Shown here: piece after piece, positions 1-5,953 of the stretch | How positions within the stretch are numbered: position 1 is the stretch's first letter | How the letters are laid out: each line of letters starts with the position of its first letter | Origin: Spirochaetota bacterium | GTDB taxonomy: Bacteria > Spirochaetota > JAGLSM01 | NCBI GenBank assembly: GCA_023135745.1 | Contig: JAGLSM010000097.1 | Span: forward strand, 1 to 7,291 | Reading direction: 5' to 3' | Length of the DNA: 7,291 nt | The notes under the pieces: generated by a model | What the model was told of the DNA's origin: nothing | What the model saw: the letters and a program-made list of their open reading frames with translations, nothing else | The model's database searches: none | Position numbers and translations under genes: made by a program

Positions 1-71
1 TATCCGATGAGTTAAGGGACAACCTGGATCGTTGTTCCTTACGCCGAATATGGAATTTTGTTGCTTTTTAA
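1..71. other. left window edge; possible 3' end of an upstream gene
   Basis: No gene can be named here. Three readings compete on the + strand. One frame is open from base 3 to a TAA at 69-71 and would give a 22-residue tail ending in WNFVAF. A second frame ends at a TAA at 13-15, directly at the foot of a hairpin, as expected for a gene followed by a structured 3' end. The third ends at a TGA at 8-10. On the - strand an unstopped frame runs from an ATG at 79-81 off the window edge, without a visible ribosome binding site. The piece is too short to choose between these readings, and I do not recognise the 22-residue peptide. Confidence 0.25.
13..41. terminator. hairpin at the window edge, possible terminator of the upstream gene
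   Basis: An 11-bp stem pairs 13-23 with 31-41 around a 7-nt loop, with one G-U wobble when read on +. A TAA stop codon (13-15) overlaps the left foot. This placement suits a 3'-end structure of a gene lying to the left. A run of T directly after the stem is missing: the nearest T-rich stretch is at 57-68. So intrinsic termination is only a guess, and an mRNA-stabilising or processing hairpin is equally possible. Confidence 0.3.
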
Positions 72-92
72 GTATTAACATAGTAAATTATT

Positions 93-122
93 TTAGCAAA
101 AATAAATTAATTATTTTATAAT
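93..122 (+). promoter_or_regulatory. candidate sigma-70-type promoter of rpsT
   Basis: A perfect TATAAT lies at 117-122, preceded by TTAGCA at 93-98 (4 of 6 matches to the -35 consensus) with an 18-nt spacer. Transcription would begin near 129-130 and leave a very short leader just covering the ribosome binding site at 132-136. An alternative is TTGCTT at 61-66 with TAAATT at 84-89 (17-nt spacer), which would give a longer leader. The region is very AT-rich, so chance matches are likely. Confidence 0.35.
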
Positions 123-131
123 TGGCTAACT

Positions 132-136
132 GGAGG
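132..136 (+). promoter_or_regulatory. ribosome binding site that sets the rpsT start
   Basis: GGAGG lies 6 nt before the TTG at 143-145. It decides the rpsT start, because a start at the in-frame TTG 122-124 would put this Shine-Dalgarno inside the gene and has no comparable site upstream. Confidence 0.75.
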
Positions 137-142
137 ACGGAT

Positions 143-409
143 TTGTCATTAAGATATCCATCAGGAATTAAGAGAAACAGACAAAATAAAAAGAGACATA
201 TGAAAAACCAGATGGAAAGACGAAGAATTCGTACATCCATTAAAAAAACCCTTGAAGCTATTAAGGCTGGAAACAAGGAATCTACACTTAAAGTTTTCAG
301 CGAAACTGTATCTATTTTTGACAGGGGTGTTAAGCATGGAGTAGTTAATAAAAAAACTGCCTCCAGAAAAAAATCCCGCCTTGCAAAAAAAATTGCCCAG
401 CTTGGTTAG
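143..409 (+). CDS. rpsT: 30S ribosomal protein S20
   Basis: Small-subunit ribosomal protein S20, a helical-bundle protein that binds 16S rRNA and helps assemble the 30S subunit. From the TTG at 143 the product is 88 residues, matching the usual 85-90. The N-terminus shows the family pattern of basic residues (SGIKRNRQNKKRHMKN, about residues 7-22), then RTSIKKTLEAI (30-40). The C-terminal half carries the diagnostic block FDRGVKHGVVNKKTASRKKSRLAKKI (60-84, abbreviated: Asp-Arg, Gly-Val-Val-Asn-Lys, then Ala-Ser-Arg). A longer reading from TTG 122 adds seven residues that S20 proteins lack. The TTG at 143 has GGAGG 6 nt upstream. A UUG start is also used by Escherichia coli rpsT, where it is tied to autoregulation. 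The HU gene follows 45 nt downstream on the same strand, so co-transcription is likely. Confidence 0.95.
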   Translation: MSLRYPSGIKRNRQNKKRHMKNQMERRRIRTSIKKTLEAIKAGNKESTLKVFSETVSIFDRGVKHGVVNKKTASRKKSRLAKKIAQLG

Positions 410-454
410 TATCTGTTATCATCATCATTATAAATATATAATTGGAGATGTTTA

Positions 455-781
455 GTGACAAAGGCAGAAATAGCCGAGATAATCAGTAGGGAAATTGATG
501 TTTCTAAAAAAGATGTTGCTTTTATAATTGATTCTTTTTTTGAGAAAGTAAAAATGTCTCTTAAAAAGGGTAAAACCCTGGAACTTCGAGGTTTTGGAAC
601 CTTTGGTTTCAAAATCAGGAAATCAAGATCAGCCAGAAATCCCAGAACCAGTGAAGAAGTATATGTTCATGAGCATTTAATTTCATATTTTAAGCCGGGT
701 AAAGAACTAAGAGAAATAACTGCAAGTGTATCTATGGATTTTATAAAAGACGATATCGAACGAAAGAAACGTAAAAAGTAA
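455..781 (+). CDS. HU/IHF-family DNA-binding protein with basic C-terminal tail
   Basis: A nucleoid protein of the HU/IHF family; dimers bend DNA by inserting two beta-arms in the minor groove. The start is GTG at 455-457, with GGAG at 444-447 seven nt before it; an ATG at 448-450 is out of frame. Residues 1-45 form the helical dimerisation part (TKAEIAEIIS...), followed by the hallmark RGFGTF (45-50), the arm with RNPRT at 61-65 whose Pro63 corresponds to the intercalating proline, and FKPGKELRE (79-87). The protein is 108 residues against about 90-100 for the family. The extra roughly 19 residues end in the lysine/arginine cluster ERKKRKK (102-108) and should add non-specific DNA or RNA affinity. 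I cannot tell HU from IHF by eye, so no symbol is given. The gene pairs with rpsT upstream and converges on metW, the two stop codons being 1 nt apart. Confidence 0.93.
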   Translation: MTKAEIAEIISREIDVSKKDVAFIIDSFFEKVKMSLKKGKTLELRGFGTFGFKIRKSRSARNPRTSEEVYVHEHLISYFKPGKELREITASVSMDFIKDDIERKKRKK

Positions 782-782
782 C

Positions 783-1400
783 TTATTTTCTTGATATTAT
801 AAACATTCCGTTATGAGCAAAGAGATTCGCCCACAATTTACCAAGTGAAAAAGACCTGGCTTTAGTGTTATGCATTGGTATTTCTTTTTCAATTTTTATA
901 TCGAGGCTGCCGCAGAAATTTCTGAAGTCTTTAATAGTCAGATGATGTATGTTTGGTGTATTATACCATTCGTATGGTATTGTTTTACTTTTGGGCATTA
1001 TTCCTTTAAATAGCAAACCAAACCGTACCATAAAATGTCCAAAATTCGGGAAGGAAACAATCGTCTTTTTTCCTACCCGCAGCATTTCCTGAATAACTTT
1101 TTTTGGATTCCGTACTACCTGTACGGTTTGGATACAGATTACATAATCGAAGGACTTGTTTTTATAGTCTGCCAGCCCTTCATCAATGTCTCCCTGAAAT
1201 ACCGAGAGACCTTTATCAACACAAGAGGCAACCCCTTCTTCGGATATTTCCACTCCTCTTGCTACAATCTTTTTATCATTTACAAGTTTCTGCAGAAGAG
1301 TTCCGTCGCCGCATCCAAGATCCAGCACTTTTGATTTTTCTTTGACCAAAGGAGTAATAATCTCAAAGTCTGATCTGTTTTTATTATGGTGTCTATACAT
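783..1400 (-). CDS. metW: MetW, methyltransferase-fold partner of homoserine O-acyltransferase
   Basis: MetW family protein with a class I SAM-methyltransferase fold, which accompanies MetX in methionine biosynthesis; its exact biochemical role is not settled for most bacteria. Motif I, VLDLGCGDGTLL, sits at residues 25-36, followed by GVEIS (49-53) and GDIDEGL (70-76). The signature SFPNFGH (116-122) and the block YEWYNTPNIHHLTIKDF (143-159) closely match proteobacterial MetW as I recall it. I place the start at ATG 1398-1400 (205 residues), because AAGGA lies 8 nt upstream (1409-1413). A TTG at 1416-1418 would add six residues but has no ribosome binding site. The ATG overlaps the metX stop as ATGTATAG, an 8-nt overlap that implies translational coupling. 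No separate promoter is visible. Confidence 0.92.
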   Translation of the reverse strand: MYRHHNKNRSDFEIITPLVKEKSKVLDLGCGDGTLLQKLVNDKKIVARGVEISEEGVASCVDKGLSVFQGDIDEGLADYKNKSFDYVICIQTVQVVRNPKKVIQEMLRVGKKTIVSFPNFGHFMVRFGLLFKGIMPKSKTIPYEWYNTPNIHHLTIKDFRNFCGSLDIKIEKEIPMHNTKARSFSLGKLWANLFAHNGMFIISRK

Positions 1401-2550
1401 CCGAAATTTCCTTTTCAAGATTGTTGAGAAAACCGGATAGAAGAGACCCTAGTTTTTTGAATTCAATTAAAAACGCATCATGCCCGTGTGAGGAATTGAT
1501 TTCTGAATAAGTCACATCAACATCGTTCATCCTCAGTGCTGTGACAATTTCTTTTGATTCTTTGGGCGGATAATGCCAGTCTGAAGAGAAGGAAACTACA
1601 AGGAATTTGGATTTAACCTCCGAAAAGGTTTCAGCCAGGTTTTTATATCCATAAGAAAGATCAAAATAGTCCATAGCTTTGGTTATTATCAGATATGAAT
1701 TAGCATCAAATCTGCTGACAAAAGCTGTTCCCTGATAGTGCAGATAGCTTTCAATCTGGAATTCGGTTTCAAAACTGAATTGATAATTTTTTGATGAATC
1801 CTGGAGTCTTCTCGCGAATTTGTTATGCATTGATTCATCCGAAAGGTAGGTTATATGCGCAATCATTCTGGCAATGGCAAGGCCCATGGCAGGGGTTTCT
1901 TTTTCGTAGTAATTACCGCCGTTCCAGTTTGGGTCTGTGATGATTGCCTGTCTTCCTACCTCATAAAATGCAATGGGCATAGCGGAGTGCTTTGAGGCGG
2001 TTGCAATTGGTATAGCTGAGATGACTCTGTCAGGATAATCTGCAGCCCATCGCAGAGTCAGCATTCCTCCCATGGATCCTCCGACGACTGTTAGTATCTT
2101 GTCAACACCAAGATGATTAATCAGTTCAACCTGGGCATTAACCATATCCCTTATTGTCAGAAGAGGGAAGGACGAACCGTAGGGTTTACCGGTATCCGGA
2201 TTAATTGAACCGGGTCCGGTAGAACCCTGACAGCCTCCTATAACGTTAATGCATATTATATAGTATTTATCTGTATCAAAGGTTTTTCCGGGACCGATCA
2301 TTGCGTCCCACCATCCCGGTTTTTTATCCTCAGGGGAGTATCTTCCTCCTGCATGAGCATCGCCGGAAAGAGCATGCTGAATAAGGATTGTCTTATCTAT
2401 ATTTTTTGCATTGCCGTATATTTCGTATGCCAGAGTGACTTGATTTAATGTTTTGCCGCACTCCAGTTTAAACGGATTGTTCTTGCTTGCAAAAGTAAAG
2501 TATTTTATTTTGACAATACCGGTGTAATTCATGCTTTTATTAATCGGCAT
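1393..2550 (-). CDS. metX: homoserine O-acyltransferase (acetyl or succinyl)
   Basis: MetX transfers an acyl group from acetyl-CoA or succinyl-CoA to the hydroxyl of L-homoserine, the entry step of methionine synthesis, in the cytoplasm. It is an alpha/beta-hydrolase fold protein of 385 residues, normal for the family. Visible hallmarks are HALSGDAH (59-66), the GGCQGSTGP oxyanion/substrate block (105-113), and the nucleophile elbow GGSMGG (157-162, Ser159). SSDWHYPP carries the triad Asp324 and GHDAFL the triad His357. These positions follow from family knowledge of the Ser-Asp-His triad. The choice between acetyl and succinyl cannot be settled by eye. The start at ATG 2548-2550 has GGAG 6 nt upstream (2557-2560). 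An ATG seven codons in is possible but lacks such a site. metX is first in the metX-metW operon and faces a palindrome about 80 nt upstream. Confidence 0.95.
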   Translation of the reverse strand: MPINKSMNYTGIVKIKYFTFASKNNPFKLECGKTLNQVTLAYEIYGNAKNIDKTILIQHALSGDAHAGGRYSPEDKKPGWWDAMIGPGKTFDTDKYYIICINVIGGCQGSTGPGSINPDTGKPYGSSFPLLTIRDMVNAQVELINHLGVDKILTVVGGSMGGMLTLRWAADYPDRVISAIPIATASKHSAMPIAFYEVGRQAIITDPNWNGGNYYEKETPAMGLAIARMIAHITYLSDESMHNKFARRLQDSSKNYQFSFETEFQIESYLHYQGTAFVSRFDANSYLIITKAMDYFDLSYGYKNLAETFSEVKSKFLVVSFSSDWHYPPKESKEIVTALRMNDVDVTYSEINSSHGHDAFLIEFKKLGSLLSGFLNNLEKEISDV

Positions 2551-2569
2551 TTAAATCTCCAAGCCTAAT

Positions 2570-2597
2570 TTCATAAAAAACTAATATTTTTGTTCAA
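2570..2597 (-). promoter_or_regulatory. weak candidate promoter for metX-metW
   Basis: Read on the - strand, TTGAAC (2592-2597) and TATGAA (2570-2575) are separated by 16 nt, each matching 4 of 6 consensus bases. Transcription would start close to 2563, just before the Shine-Dalgarno. In sequence this AT-rich such a match is weak. A start further upstream, with the palindrome at 2629-2657 in the leader, is equally possible. Confidence 0.2.
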
Positions 2598-2628
2598 TAA
2601 ACTCAAGCTTAAAGGATTAGACTTTTTA

Positions 2629-2657
2629 ACTATGAAGCAGCTATGATGCTTCATAGT
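2629..2657. repeat. perfect 11-bp inverted repeat upstream of metX
   Basis: ACTATGAAGCA (2629-2639) and its exact reverse complement (2647-2657) flank a 7-nt spacer. The spacer itself contains a further CTATGA (2641-2646), giving two direct CTATGA copies exactly 11 bp apart plus one inverted TCATAG (2651-2656). It lies 79 nt from the metX start and 138 nt from the start of the EAL gene on the other strand. No T-run follows on either strand, so it is not a standard terminator. It could be an operator for the divergent promoters or a leader hairpin. I see no recognisable S-adenosylmethionine riboswitch core. Confidence 0.6.
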
Positions 2658-2693
2658 CGTTCCTCATTAGCGGTAATAATGGATAATAAAAAA

Positions 2694-2723
2694 TTAAACG
2701 CTGGATAGTATTGGAAATATAAT
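2694..2723 (+). promoter_or_regulatory. candidate promoter of the EAL-domain gene
   Basis: A perfect TATAAT (2718-2723) stands 18 nt after TTAAAC (2694-2699), a poor -35 match (3 of 6). Transcription would begin near 2730, giving a leader of about 65 nt before the ATG at 2795. Confidence 0.3.
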
Positions 2724-2794
2724 GTACAATTCCGGTAAACAATAGCCGATTAAGTTATTGGAATCTGGTCAATTTATTTGTTATTGGAAATTTA

Positions 2795-4219
2795 ATGGAA
2801 TCATCAAGAAGAAAAAAGGATCTTAAAAAACTTAAAAAGGCTTTTGAGGCTTTAAGAGATAGTGATTATTCATTTAGACTTGATAGAGCTTCATCATCGG
2901 ATTGTTCTGATCTTTTTCCGGAATTCAATTCCATGGCAGCTTCAGTAGAGGGAAATCATAAAAAGCTGAAGAAAAAGCTTTTAAGGCATCTTTATACAGA
3001 TGAAATGACTGATTTGCCAAAACGCCAGGTTTTAATGTCGGATATACAAAAAACAAATAATCCGGTATTGTTTCTGATTAACATTGACTCATTCAAGGAA
3101 ATAAATGATTTTTACGGCAATATCTTCGGAGACTATACTCTTATAGAAGTCAGTAATCAGTTAGAAAAATTGCTTCCAAATGAATCTTATAAACTCTACA
3201 AGATGCCTTCCGATGAATACGCAATACTATGTGATAAACCCCTGGATAAAAGGGAAATAAGGGAATTTGCTCTATTTTTATGTCTGACAGTAACCGATAC
3301 TCCAATAACACTAATAGAAAATGATATATATATAAAACTAACAATTGGAGTCTCAACTGCGGTGGGTCTGGCAGAAAAGATTGTATGGCTTGATCTTTTA
3401 AAAGACGCAGACATGGCTCTTAAATTTGCGAGAAAAGAAGGCAAGTCAATAGCGATTTACCATGAGTCAATGGGTATTTCAAAGGAATATGAAAATAATT
3501 TAAAATGGGCAAAAATAATAAGAGAAGCACTTCTTGAAGATAGAATTATTCCATTTTTCCAGCCGATATATAATAATAATACAAAAAAAATTGAAAAGTA
3601 TGAATGCCTTGCCAGAATAAAAATGCCTGACGGACGAATAATTCTTCCGAACAATTTTGTGCATGTAGCAAAAAAAACAGGGCAGTACAGTGAAATAACA
3701 AGACGTATGGTCGCTAAATCATTTGAGGCATTTAAGGACAATCGCTATGAATTTTCGATAAATCTTTCTTCCATTGACATACTTAATATAGATACAAATT
3801 ATTATATAAAGTCAAAACTGATGGAGTACGAAAATATTGCTCAAAATGTAGTTTTTGAAATTCTTGAGTCAGAAGGTATCGAGAATTATGATAGAGTTAA
3901 GGAATTCATAACTGATATTAAAGGTATGGGATGCAAAATTGCCATTGATGATTTTGGAAAGGGCTATTCAAACTTTGAATATATATTAAAACTTGATGTA
4001 GATTTCATTAAAATTGACGGTTCTCTGACAAGGGGGCTTGAGAAGGACAAGAACTCTCAGATTATAACAAAGACGATTGCTGATTTTGCTAAAAAGCTGA
4101 ATATAAAAACTATATCGGAATATGTAAATACAAAGGGTGTTTTTTCAAAAGAAAAAGAACTGGGTATCGATTATTCTCAGGGTTATTTCTTTGGAGAACC
4201 TAAAGAGACTATTGATTAA
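2795..4219 (+). CDS. HAMP-like/degenerate GGDEF/EAL cyclic-di-GMP protein
   Basis: Predicted cyclic-di-GMP phosphodiesterase or effector of 474 residues. Residues about 10-60 resemble a HAMP linker (Arg-Leu at 28-29, then PEFNSMAASVE at 42-52), without a transmembrane segment before it. Residues 66-225 form a GGDEF domain starting YTDEMTDLPKR, but its active site reads PSDEY (138-142) and the usual metal-binding Asp is Asn96, so cyclase activity is unlikely. Residues 240-474 form an EAL domain as ECL (270-272), with Asn323, Glu355, DDFG (385-388), KID (406-408), Glu442 and QGYFF (462-466) kept. The normal second Glu of the AEGVE motif is Asn445. Phosphodiesterase activity is therefore plausible but not certain. 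The GGDEF domain may serve as a GTP sensor. The ATG at 2795 has only GGAAA (2786-2790) upstream. treS lies 84 nt downstream on the same strand. Confidence 0.9.
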   Translation: MESSRRKKDLKKLKKAFEALRDSDYSFRLDRASSSDCSDLFPEFNSMAASVEGNHKKLKKKLLRHLYTDEMTDLPKRQVLMSDIQKTNNPVLFLINIDSFKEINDFYGNIFGDYTLIEVSNQLEKLLPNESYKLYKMPSDEYAILCDKPLDKREIREFALFLCLTVTDTPITLIENDIYIKLTIGVSTAVGLAEKIVWLDLLKDADMALKFARKEGKSIAIYHESMGISKEYENNLKWAKIIREALLEDRIIPFFQPIYNNNTKKIEKYECLARIKMPDGRIILPNNFVHVAKKTGQYSEITRRMVAKSFEAFKDNRYEFSINLSSIDILNIDTNYYIKSKLMEYENIAQNVVFEILESEGIENYDRVKEFITDIKGMGCKIAIDDFGKGYSNFEYILKLDVDFIKIDGSLTRGLEKDKNSQIITKTIADFAKKLNIKTISEYVNTKGVFSKEKELGIDYSQGYFFGEPKETID

Positions 4220-4244
4220 TATTTTTTTTATTAACAAATAACTT

Positions 4245-4274
4245 TTCAATTCTTCATCTTTTTAATAACATAAT
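4245..4274 (+). promoter_or_regulatory. weak candidate promoter of treS
   Basis: CATAAT (4269-4274, 5 of 6 to the -10 consensus) follows TTCAAT (4245-4250, 3 of 6) with an 18-nt spacer. A start near 4281 would give a leader of about 23 nt with the weak ribosome binding site GGTGA (4295-4299). treS could also be read through from the EAL gene, since no clear terminator separates them. Confidence 0.25.
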
Positions 4275-4303
4275 GCTATTCCTTTTATTGTGATGGTGAC
4301 AAG

Positions 4304-5944
4304 ATGAGTGAGCTATGGTACAAAGACGCTGTATTTTATGAGTTGAACATCAGGGCATTCATGGACTCCAATAATGATGGTCATGGTGATATTAAAGGAC
4401 TTATAAGTAAACTTGATTATTTAAAGGATCTGGGAATAGATTGTATATGGCTGCTGCCGATCTACCCTTCTCCCGGAAGAGATGACGGTTATGATATTAA
4501 GGATTTTTATAATATAAATCCGGATTATGGTACCCTTGATGATTTTAAAGAACTGATAAAACAGGCTCACGACCGGGATCTGCGCGTTATTGCGGATTTA
4601 GTTCTTAATCATATCTCGGATGAACATCCGTGGTTCATTGAAGGAAGAAGCAATCCTGATTCACCGTATCATGATTATTTTGTATGGTCAGATGATCCGG
4701 CTAAATATCCTGAAGCAAGAATAATATTTATAGATACAGAGATATCCAATTGGACATGGTGTAATCAGGCGGGAAAGTATTACTGGCACAGATTTTTCAG
4801 TCATCAGCCTGACCTTAATTTTCACAATAAAGAAGTACAGAATGAGATAAAAAATGTAATCAAGTTTTGGCTTGATCTTGGGCTTGACGGTTTTAGAGCT
4901 GATGCGGTTCCGTATCTTTTTGAAAGGGAAGGGACAAACTGCGAGAATCTTCCTGAAACTCACGTTTATTTAAAAGAACTCAGGAAGTTTATAGATGAAA
5001 ACTATGAAGATAAAATTCTTCTTGCTGAGGCAAATCAATGGCCTGAAGATCTGGGACCCTATTTCGGGAACGGAGATGAGTTTCATATGGCCTTTCATTT
5101 CCCATTGATGCCCAGAATGTTTATGGCTATAAAAAGGGAAAATAACAGCGCTATCATTGATATAATCAAAAGAACTCCCGAAATCCCTGCAAACTGTCAG
5201 TGGACGACATTCTTGAGAAATCACGATGAACTTACCCTTGAGATGTGTACCGATGAAGAGCGTGACTATATGTACAATGAATATGCCAGGGACAGGCAGA
5301 TGAAGCTTAACCTTGGGATTCGCAGAAGGCTTGTTCCTCTTCTTGACAGGGATTTTCGAAAAATTGAACTTATGTATGCCATGCTTCTGGCTCTTCCGGG
5401 ATCTCCGATAATTTATTACGGTGATGAAATTGGAATGGGTGATAATATATATCTTGGTGACAGGGCGGGAGTACGCACTCCAATGCAGTGGAATGAGGAC
5501 CGTAACGCGGGATTTTCCAAGTGTAAACCCTCTAAGCTTTATGCTCCTGTTATTACTGATCCGGATTATAATTATAATGCAGTAAATGTTGAATCACAGC
5601 AGAATCTTCCCAGTTCAATGTTTAACTGGTTGAAGGATATGATAGTAATAAGAAAGAAATATAAAATTCTCTCAAGAGGCGATCTGAATTTTCTTCATTC
5701 AAATAATAGAAGGGTTCTAAGCTTCTATCTTGAATATGAAAATGAGTATATGTTATGTGTTTTTAATCTTGCGGCGACTGACCAGCCTGTAAAAATTGAT
5801 TTGAAACAGTTTCAGGGATATAAGCCGCTTGAAATTTTTGGTCAGACAGAACTTCCTAAAATTGGAAAATCAGCATACTTTCTGATGCTTGCAAGATACG
5901 GATATTATGTATTTTATCTCATAAAAAACAAAGCAGAAACTTGA
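4304..5944 (+). CDS. treS: trehalose synthase (maltose alpha-D-glucosyltransferase), GH13
   Basis: TreS reversibly converts maltose to trehalose by intramolecular transglucosylation in the cytoplasm. It is a 546-residue GH13 (subfamily 16 type) enzyme with a TIM barrel and a short C-terminal beta domain. Visible landmarks: [11 protein letters not shown] (4-14), region I DLVLNH (98-103), the TreS-typical [14 protein letters not shown] (160-173), region II GFRADAV with nucleophile Asp200, [15 protein letters not shown] (206-220), region [11 protein letters not shown] with acid/base Glu242, region [11 protein letters not shown] with Asp308, and GVRTPMQW (389-396). These blocks agree almost residue for residue with the actinobacterial TreS as I recall it, whereas alpha-glucosidases lack the [15 protein letters not shown] block. 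There is no fused maltokinase domain. The ATG at 4304 has GGTGA four nt upstream. It converges on glgC with a 9-nt gap, a pairing that fits a trehalose/glycogen role. Confidence 0.95.
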   Translation: MSELWYKDAVFYELNIRAFMDSNNDGHGDIKGLISKLDYLKDLGIDCIWLLPIYPSPGRDDGYDIKDFYNINPDYGTLDDFKELIKQAHDRDLRVIADLVLNHISDEHPWFIEGRSNPDSPYHDYFVWSDDPAKYPEARIIFIDTEISNWTWCNQAGKYYWHRFFSHQPDLNFHNKEVQNEIKNVIKFWLDLGLDGFRADAVPYLFEREGTNCENLPETHVYLKELRKFIDENYEDKILLAEANQWPEDLGPYFGNGDEFHMAFHFPLMPRMFMAIKRENNSAIIDIIKRTPEIPANCQWTTFLRNHDELTLEMCTDEERDYMYNEYARDRQMKLNLGIRRRLVPLLDRDFRKIELMYAMLLALPGSPIIYYGDEIGMGDNIYLGDRAGVRTPMQWNEDRNAGFSKCKPSKLYAPVITDPDYNYNAVNVESQQNLPSSMFNWLKDMIVIRKKYKILSRGDLNFLHSNNRRVLSFYLEYENEYMLCVFNLAATDQPVKIDLKQFQGYKPLEIFGQTELPKIGKSAYFLMLARYGYYVFYLIKNKAET

Positions 5945-5953
5945 TAAATACTT

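Noticed and set aside
122..142. Seven-codon N-terminal extension of rpsT from TTG 122
   Set aside because: It would cover the GGAGG site at 132-136, has no ribosome binding site of its own, and gives a longer N-terminus than S20 proteins have.
437..442. Perfect TATAAT between rpsT and the HU gene as a separate promoter
   Set aside because: It would place the transcript start at about 449, after the ribosome binding site at 444-447, so it is more likely a chance match in an AT-rich gap.
1035..1345. Open frames on + across metW, and others antisense to the EAL gene and treS
   Set aside because: They are shadows of well-supported genes, without ribosome binding sites or recognisable domains.
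1401..1418. Six-codon N-terminal extension of metW from TTG 1416-1418
   Set aside because: No Shine-Dalgarno precedes it, while the ATG at 1398-1400 has AAGGA at a good distance.
2551..2794. SAM riboswitch in the metX leader
   Set aside because: None of the conserved SAM-I core segments, nor a recognisable SAM-II pattern, appears on the - strand; only the simple palindrome is present.
4216..4234. TTAATA-T7-TATTAA dyad after the EAL gene as a terminator
   Set aside because: It consists only of A-T pairs, with the T-run in the loop rather than after the stem; it is too weak to call.
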